Below are positions 45,160 through 51,860 of a DNA stretch of 51,860 nt, one piece after another. Within the stretch, counting starts at the first letter, position 1; every line of letters starts with the position of its first letter. A model generated the notes under the pieces. That model made no database searches, was not told the origin of the DNA, and saw nothing but the letters and a program-made list of their open reading frames with translations. Origin of the DNA: Geosiphon pyriformis (lineage: Eukaryota; Glomeromycota; Glomeromycetes; Archaeosporales; Geosiphonaceae); assembly GCA_016748015.1 (NCBI GenBank), contig JAAOMT010000183.1:871840-923699 (forward strand), read 5' to 3'. Both the position numbers and the translations under genes were made by a program.

Positions 45160-46980
45160 GTGGCAACCACACCAGATGCAACAATTCTAAAGTATTACCA
45201 ATCAATTTACACCCACTGCAAGCAAAGATTCAACATTCCAGACGGAATTGAAGTTGTCAAGAAATCAGTATACCAATACATTGAAAACCGCATCAACAAT
45301 TATCTTTTTGGAAATTATAATATCTCAGAAGTTAGAAACAACCTTTACAATAATTTAGTACACTATTCACAGTTGGGAACTGAAGACCTTAATAGTGAAA
45401 CACTTGCCACTTACTTTCACGAACTTAATTTTAACATTATCAAATACTGTGAAGAAACATATCCAGTGCAGTCTCAATACACTATTAATTTTGAATCGGA
45501 AACAGAAACAAGCAACAAAGGCAAAAACAAATTAAAGCAATATTCAAGAACCACCCCAAATACTTCAACACTACCGAAAACAACTGCCAAACATTTACAA
45601 ACACCTGAACAAGGAACCAGTTCAAAACTTCCACTTATTATTACATCTTTTCCAGCTTCGCTTGCACAAGCACAAACACCTAATTCACTCTTGAATCGAT
45701 TTGCAAGACCAGAAAATTTTACATTACTCAGAAGTTCTACCAAACAACAAGAATCCCTTCAAACTAGTTTCAATCTCCTTGATTTTCTAGCTGAAAATCA
45801 AAGTGAACACTCTGAGACAGCAGCAAACAAAAAAAACAACTCTAAAATAACTGAAGAAGAATCAATAGACAGTAAAAACAAAGAAAACGAAATGACAACA
45901 TACATCGCAAAAATCCCTGAATTCAATGGAGAAGATATTGAGACCAGTCCCTAAGAATGGCTCAATCAAGTTACTAAAGCTGGAGATGCAAATGAATGGA
46001 ACGCTTCCAGAATGTTAAGAACAATTCCCTACTTTCTCAAAGAAACAGCAGGAGAATGGTTTGAAAATCTTGCCGCCTCATTCAATGATTGGAATGCTTT
46101 CAAAGCAGTCTTCCTTGAACAGTTCACTGACAATAATACCTCTATTACTTTTCACAATTGTTTTCAAAATATCAAACAAGAACCCTCCGAATCCATTATA
46201 ACTTATATTGGGAAATTCAACAAACTTTTCAGACGGATTCGCCAACTCGAGACAAACGATTATTATTCTGATGCTCAAATCTTGGATCAATTTATCGCTG
46301 GTCTAAAAGATAAACTAATTAAAAAGGTTCGCCCACATGTGCCAGAAGATTTAAACTCTGCAATACAACATGCAAAAAGATATGAAATGGCCATAGAAGA
46401 AGCCAATCGCACAAAACTTGTAAATTTGGCAATTGGAGAAACCAGTTCAGCAGCTGAGAAAAAAATTGACCAACTCACAAAGAAGGTTGAAAACTATTTT
46501 ACCAACCAATAACAACAACAACCCCAAAGATATCAACCACCCTAAAGACGAAATCAAAATAACTTTGCACCACTTTCCAATAACCAGCCTCAAAATTGCC
46601 ATTACTGTGGAATCTCTGGCCACTGGAAAAGAAATTGCAGAAAGCTGCAACAAGACCAACAAAATAGGGGTAATCAACGTTACTCTCCACTACAGCAATC
46701 TTATTATTAACTATTACCACCAGCTTACTATCCACCAAGACCCCAATACCAAAATAACTATTATCAACCCACCCCACAACCAATCCAACAGCAATACCAA
46801 CAACCACCCACACAACATTATCAAGTACCTGCTCGAAGACTGATTACACAAAATCAATTTACACCACAAAACCAATACCAAGTAAACAACAGTAGAATCA
46901 GTTCGAACAACCAATTAGTTCCCCGAAATACCATTCAACCAAGATCCAACCATTACCACACTCAACCCAGTTATTTAACA
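45160..46980 (+). pseudogene. gag: TE-D gag region
   Basis: An open piece of 264 codons from a GTG (45160; no ATG in this place) covers a helical N-terminal domain (YQYIENRINNYLFGNYNISE) and a Ser/Thr/Lys-rich linker, ending at TAA 45952. The Gag capsid domain continues in frame (RMLRTIPYFLKETAGEWFEN, 46012-46512), then stops in a Gln-rich run, the CCHC knuckle CHYCGISGHWKRNC (46597-46638) and a Tyr/Pro/Gln-rich tail. Each stop stands where CAA/CAG or a similar codon is expected. Confidence 0.85.
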
Positions 46981-47640
46981 ATGCCGGAAGAACAAGATTT
47001 TCACCATACTGCATCTTCGGAAGGTAGAGCTGCAGCCCAACAACAACGAAATCCTTCTCATAACCACACCACTATTCTACCAGCCCGAATTGCTGAAAAT
47101 GCCAATCTCTCTGATATCTTTCCTTTTGAATTTGAAGCAAATGAATCACCATTCTTGCTTAGCAATGCAGTGGCTAATGAGCAAAAAGCCATCACTGCAA
47201 TGTACACAGAAGCTGAAGTAAAAGGAAAGCCAATTTGCTTGATCCTAGACAGTGGATCTACTGGAAGCATTATTACCTACCAGTTAATACAACAGTTGAA
47301 AAGAAATGTTGACCGACCAGCTCAAACAGTAATCGTCACTGCCGATGGCATGAAAAAGACACCAGTAGGAGAAATTAACAATTTTCCATTCACTCTTGAT
47401 GGAATTACCATTCCAGTCAAAGTTCTTGTAATGAACGCACCCCAGTACCAAGCTCTCATCGGAAATGATTGGCTTTAAAAAGCCAATGCTAATCTGAATT
47501 GGGAAACACAAGAGTTAACAATCTCCTACCAAGGACAACACGCCCGAGTACCTGCAATTTGTGGTACATTCAACAAACGCTCTGAAAAAGCCCCAGCTTT
47601 TGAATTTGAATCAGAAGAAAAAAAACCAATAATCGAAACA
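46981..47640 (+). pseudogene. pol: TE-D aspartic protease domain
   Basis: Open for 165 codons (46981-47478). SDIFPFEFEANES introduces the domain, and LILDSGSTGSIITYQ has the catalytic Asp at 47248-47250. VIVTADGMKKTPVGEINNFP and LVMNAPQYQALIGNDWL complete a normal retropepsin core. It is terminated by TAA directly after GNDWL, where TE-B and TE-C continue. The frame goes on open beyond it. Confidence 0.88.
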
Positions 47641-47786
47641 TTCATGGCTCTTGGATCAACATTCAACTGGGCCGATGAAACAGAACAAAAACATTTACTA
47701 CACACACTAAACCCGAAACCTCTGGATGGAATATACCTTACTCAAAACCTGAACCAAGAAAACAACACCCCTATATTCCCCTTAAA

Positions 47787-48410
47787 TGTAAGGACTGCCA
47801 CAAGAAACTATCGTCAATGGGAGCCTGCATTTCACCTGAAGAAGAATATGAGAATCATACTTGTTATTACTGCAAGACCTGCCACAGAGAGCAATGGGAC
47901 CATCTAATAAAAAGGAGCAGAAAATAGGACAACACTGCTTGTTTGACTTGTGAAGATATGCTACCAGAAGCATACAATTGGATTGATGTAGCAATGAGAG
48001 AAGGCGTCTGCGATCAGACCTGCCAATATGCCTTATCAATTTCAGAAAAAGTAAAAAGAGGAACACCCTTTAATGCAGCATACAACAGTGCTCTCAACAA
48101 ACTTTATCACTACCCTCATGACGCCGAGATGATTTTTGACTTAGCAATAGCATTAATTAATGGAGCTACCAAAGAAGATGTTTGTCAAATGAAGGAAGCA
48201 GAATACATTGAATACACTATGGAATTAGCTGGATTTGATTATAAAGATGAAGTAGAAGTCTATCACCAAATTGCAAGTCACACCTACCCGACCCAAGAAG
48301 CTCAAATTCAATGATTAGAGCAAATAAACATTAGGCTATGTAAAGAATGCATTATGCCTTGCAATAAACAATGGTGTCCCGAATGCTATGCTCTTAGTAT
48401 CTTCTTGCCC
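47787..48410 (+). pseudogene. TE-D Cys-rich spacer domain
   Basis: After a frame change near 47.76 kb it reads CKDCHKKLSSMGACISPEEE, CYYCKTCHREQWD, CLTCEDMLPEAYNW, CDQTCQYALSISEK, a helical middle (AEMIFDLAIALINGATKEDV), and LCKECIMPCNKQWCPECYAL. Twelve or more Cys plus His in pairs suggest a multi-zinc module of about 205 residues. Only two stops interrupt it (TAG near 47929, TGA 48312), so its sequence is well preserved compared with other parts. It follows the protease and precedes the dUTPase as in TE-B. Confidence 0.72.
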
Positions 48411-49502
48411 AGTGAAAATGATGAGAATGAAATTGAATTTGGAGAACCTAAAGAAACGGAAGAAATTGAAACAACACCCATCTACCTTATCGAAAATCAG
48501 CCTGCCTTACAACTTAAATACTTCAACAACAACAGACAAGGAATAAAACCTAAAAAAGCACACGAAATTGATGCTGGATATGACCTAAGATATCCAGACA
48601 AGGATACTCTTGTTCTCAAACCCAAATCTCTCACAAAAATCAACCTCAAAATTGCACTCGAAATTCTGCCAGGAGCAATGGTTCAAATCACCTCTTGGTC
48701 TTCTCTGGCAAGCAAAGGAATCAATGTCAGAGGAGGAATAATCGATGCTGGATATACTGGAGACATAACAGTGATGCTTCAAAATGAGACTGACAAACCA
48801 TTCAAGATCGAACATGCTGAAAAAATTGCCCAAGCTATTTACCTACCCTTAATCAACATTTCAGGTTTGCAACTAGTCAATCAAAGAGAACAATTAGGAA
48901 AAAGCGATAGAGGAACTTAAGGTTTTGGTTCAACTGGACGATTCACAGTTCCAGTTAATATAGCTCTTAACACACAGAACGAATCCCACCAAATTCTCAG
49001 ACTTCCACAACCAATTACCATCTTACCCTTTGGAGAACATCCAGAAATTTACACTTGCACAAAGCCAACAACCACACAACAAATTTTTGAGTCCAATGAA
49101 CAAGTCTGCTTAGAACATAATATTTTGATCCCAAACATTTATATTCCAGAAGGAACAAAGAAAGTCCGAGTTACTTTTTACAACCCCAATAATTACCCCA
49201 TAATTTTATTAAATAATTTAGAAATTGGAGTTATTCACAGTAAAATATTTCAACAAGAATTACCCCAAACAGTCCCTGATTTCCCTGAAATTATTGGACA
49301 TTCACTACTGAAAATCAACCCAAACCCTAGCTCTGAAAACTACCATGTTGTCATGGAAAAACTATCTCGAATCAACATGGGACAACTTGAACTACAACAA
49401 CAAACCCAGCTCAAAGAACTAATTGCAGAATTTGCTGATATCTTCGCCGAAAACAACAATGACTTAGGAAGAACTGATTTGGTTCAACACCAAATCTATA
49501 CA
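48411..49502 (+). pseudogene. pol: TE-D dUTPase and linker
   Basis: dUTPase at 48570-48947: motif I DAGYDLRYPDK, motif II TSWSSLASKG (Trp where Arg is usual, CGG to TGG), motif III GGIIDAGYTGDI with catalytic Asp and Tyr, motif IV EKIAQAIYLPL, motif V RGT-stop-GFGSTGR, where TAA sits at the Gln/Gly position. The 188-codon open piece is 48354-48920. A linker (49125-49500) with YIPEGTKKVRVTFYNPNNYP leads to the reverse transcriptase. The domain would be a trimeric dUTP pyrophosphatase fused in Pol. Confidence 0.9.
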
Positions 49503-50349
49503 GGAGATGCCAAACCCAGGCGACAACAAGCCTACCGAGTTGCTCCAGAAAGTCACCAATTTATCTGAGAAGAAGTACAACAGATGCTTAACAATGGGCT
49601 TATTCAACCATCAATGAGCCCATGGGCCTCACCTGTGGTTCTAGTTAAAAAGAAAAATGGAAAGATACAATTTTGTGTTGATTACCGACAACTCAACAGT
49701 GTCACCATTGGGGATGCCTATCCTCTTCCCCAAATTGATGACATGTTGGATGCCCTTGGAAAGTCCAAATACTTTTTAACATTAGATTTAGAGAGTGAAT
49801 ACTGGCAAGTTGCTATGGATCCCAAAGACTGCCCCAAAACAGCATTCACCACTCAAGGAGGAAATTACGAGTTCAATATAATGTCTTTTGGATTATGCAA
49901 TGTACCAGCAACATTCCAAAGACTCATGGATGTTGTTTACAAAGACCTCCTTTGGAAATCAATAGTAGTTTATCTTGATGACACTGATGTTTATTCACCA
50001 TCTTTCAAGCTACATTTAATTCACCTGCGAGAAGTTTTTCAATGATTACGGAAAGCAGAATTGAAACTGAACATTGAAAAATGCTATTTCGGAAAGACAA
50101 GTTTAGCTTTTCTTGGTCACATTGTTAGCAAAGATGGAATTAAACCAGACCCCAGAAAAATCAGTACTGTCAAAAACTTCAAGACTCCACGAAATACCAC
50201 AGAATTAAGAGGATTTATTAGATTAGCATCCTATTACCGAAAATTCATCAAAGAATTCTCAGAAATTGCAAAACCCCTCAACCAGCTCACTACAAAAAAT
50301 GTTGAATACAAATGGACAAAAGAACACCAAAATGCCTTCGAGATACTCA
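49503..50349 (+). pseudogene. pol: TE-D reverse transcriptase, cut at an adapter sequence
   Basis: Full palm and thumb blocks: MLNNGLIQPSMSPWASPVVL, IQFCVDYRQLNSVT, YFLTLDLESEYWQVAMDP, FGLCNVPATFQ, YLDDTDVY (Asp pair at 49977-49982), LNIEKCYFGKTSLAFLGH and LRGFIRLASYYRKFI. There are two stops, TGA 49566 and TGA 50043. The RNase H connection begins (WTKEHQNAFEILK) and is then replaced at 50350 by the mosaic-end sequence. Confidence 0.92.
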
Positions 50350-50368
50350 AGATGTGTATAAGAGACAG
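50350..50368 (+). other. Tn5/Nextera mosaic end (library artefact)
   Basis: AGATGTGTATAAGAGACAG is identical over all 19 bases to the hyperactive Tn5 mosaic end used in Nextera tagmentation. Translated in the pol frame it gives the known contaminant peptide MCIRDR. On its left is reverse transcriptase, on its right the third coding region, with about 1.9 kb of RNase H and integrase missing by comparison with TE-B. Confidence 0.95.
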
Positions 50369-50874
50369 ACACAAGAAGTTATACTGGAATTCATCTGCCA
50401 GAACTTTTAAAGCTTGCTTTAAGAGAAAACCTAATGTTCACTTCGATTAGTATTCCACCAAATGCTACAATTCAACAAAAACTTCAACTGTGTCTCAATG
50501 AAGAAAACACTGAATATTCTCCAATCTATAGATATTTTCACATTGGAAAAACACTCTACGAACGGAAACTGAAACTTACAACAGCAAACCTCACAAAAGA
50601 AGCTATTTAGAAACAACTCCACAATGAATTCAAGACAACAGCTGGATCAACAAACAGTCACTACAGGCTTAGAGCCGCTTTTAGACTTTATAACCTATTC
50701 CACACCTGTAAAAATGTATTACAAAACCCGATTTTTCAACCTTTGAAGATTCAATACATTGGAAAGCTTACAGAACTGAAATTTTAACAATTTTCAGACC
50801 AAATTTTTTCAATAATTTTGGATTATTATCTGGAAATAACAGACAGTACTTGGACTTCGATGGAGCTCAGTCTT
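50369..50874 (+). pseudogene. TE-D third coding region (partial)
   Basis: Right of the mosaic end one frame reads HLPELLKLALRENLMF, then YRYFHIGKTLYERKLKLTTA, a TAG, RLRAAFRLYNLFHTCKNV, a TAA, and ITDSTWTSMELSLEEE up to the 3' LTR. It corresponds to about 38735-39350 of TE-B. It is helical and charged, with no membrane segment. The beginning is missing because of the artefact. Confidence 0.6.
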
Positions 50875-50884
50875 GAAGAGGAGA
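50875..50884 (+). promoter_or_regulatory. polypurine tract of TE-D
   Basis: GAAGAGGAGA, three bases before the 3' LTR; also part of the last codons of the third coding region. Confidence 0.65.
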
Positions 50885-50887
50885 TTA

Positions 50888-51860
50888 TGTTACCAGACAA
50901 AATTAGAGATATTATTTAGCATAAAATTATCTTATAATTCCTATCATTAATTAGCATATATTATTGTTTTTGATCACTTATTATATTAGCAAAAATGTCC
51001 GAAATTATCATTTAATTAATAACCCAAATTGTATACAACACCAATGTAACCTAATTGCGATGATCAATCATGCAATACTCTGAACTATGTAACATTCAAA
51101 AAGTTTGCCGAAATTTGTAGAAATTTGCCAAAATAATTAATAGTTCACCGAAATATCTAATAGTTCGCCAAAATAACTTATAGTTTGCCGAAATGTATCT
51201 TTAGTTCAACAAAATTGTAGAAAATAGCAAAGTTCGAGTTCATAGAATAGTGTTATGACAAGTTGTATAAAAGAAGAGCTTCTTTCTTCGAGAAAATATA
51301 TCTTACTTTAGATTTATCTCTTAAAAACTGTCCTATACACACAAAAAAAAAAATATTAAATAATTCAAAAAAACCAAATTCTTTAAATTATTGTACTTGG
51401 AAAAATCTCCAAAACCCAACTAACGTTTTGAAATTGATTAGCTACCAATTTCAGTAAACTGTTAGTGACTCCAGGCCTGGATAGAAAACGTTTCCCTTGA
51501 TAAAATTCTATTTCTTTTACATTTCTTTTATTTTCTTTTATTTTCTTATCATAATCATTAGGGTAACCTACAAACAAGATTCCTGTAGAAGAATTGACTT
51601 TCACAGCAAAGTAACTACACATTTTTAGTGAGCTTCCAGACGAGCAATTCCTGGGAAAGAGTTGACGTTTACTACAACGTAACTACATAAAGCAACTGGC
51701 ACGGAATTGGCCATTCCACTCATAAGCCCAGCAAGTTCAAATTATAGAAGATAATTTGAAGATAAATTCAGTTACTGGAGGTTCAACCACATCCAGAAAA
51801 CGTGAATTCACAGCAAATAAGTATCAACAACATTACAGAAAAGAGACCAAAAACCTCCAG
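50888..51860 (+). repeat. TE-D 3' LTR, nearly complete
   Basis: Aligns from TGTTACCAGA to ACCTCCAG with the 5' LTR. By its length only about five bases lie beyond the window. Differences from the 5' LTR are mainly C/T and G/A, for example CCGAAA against TCAAAA. Confidence 0.93.

Larger units (their letters stand above)
44136..51860 (+). mobile_element. TE-D: best preserved Gypsy element, runs off the window
   Basis: 5' LTR 44136-45114, PBS, Gag, protease, Cys-rich domain, dUTPase and reverse transcriptase, then an artificial break at 50350-50368, the end of the third coding region, polypurine tract and a 3' LTR that lacks only its last few bases at the window end. Gag and protease share one frame; from about 47.76 kb the rest is in another. 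Stops are few (for example TAA at 45952, TAA in dUTPase motif V, TGA at 49566 and 50043). The two LTRs differ at roughly one site in 25, nearly all transitions. RNase H and integrase are absent because of the break, not necessarily in the genome. Confidence 0.93.

Noticed and set aside
50369-50450. TE-D as a natural deletion derivative lacking RNase H and integrase
   Set aside because: The deletion point carries an exact sequencing-adapter mosaic end, so an artefact is the simpler explanation.

Overview
The window is nuclear DNA of a filamentous, probably early-diverging fungus. Mucoromycota, possibly an arbuscular-mycorrhizal Glomeromycotina species, is my best guess. The evidence is a fused fungal-type NADH-dependent glutamate synthase and a fungal NTF2, both with short GT-AG introns, overall AT-rich DNA, a Fanzor-type nuclease relic, and a large mass of Ty3/Gypsy retrotransposons. 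The assignment rests on gene style, not on a search.

Layout. 1-15.4 kb is the host gene island. It holds the 3' end of an unidentified gene (1-1179, +), a complete six-exon glutamate synthase gene GLT1 (2073-9078, -), a decayed Fanzor (eukaryotic TnpB-like) nuclease (about 11475-12480, -), and a complete four-exon NTF2 gene (14628-15403, -) whose exons are each under 110 nt. From about 15.5 to 30 kb the base composition collapses to extreme AT richness. This block is an old, minus-strand Gypsy element (16422-28929, 'TE-A') eroded by C-to-T/G-to-A change and nested with two solo LTRs that each have 4-bp target duplications.

30-51.9 kb holds three better preserved elements of one clade. TE-B (30069-40250, +) has both LTRs. 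TE-C (40251-44132, -) is truncated head-on by the 3' LTR of TE-B. TE-D (44136 to beyond the window end, +) is the best preserved. Their shared plan is LTR - PBS - Gag with CCHC knuckle - aspartic protease - a Cys-rich presumptive zinc-binding domain - dUTPase - reverse transcriptase - RNase H - integrase - a third, post-integrase coding region - polypurine tract - LTR. All copies carry in-frame stops or frameshifts, mostly explained by transitions, so none looks able to make a full Gag-Pol.

The points most worth a second look are: the Cys-rich protease/dUTPase spacer domain and the post-integrase region; LTR U3 regions that carry unrelated repeats with the same exact 40-bp period (20 bp in TE-D); conserved hairpins in the LTR; the Fanzor relic with its third catalytic Asp turned to Asn; and an exact 19-bp Tn5/Nextera mosaic end at 50350-50368, exactly where TE-D loses RNase H and integrase, which marks a library or assembly artefact rather than biology.
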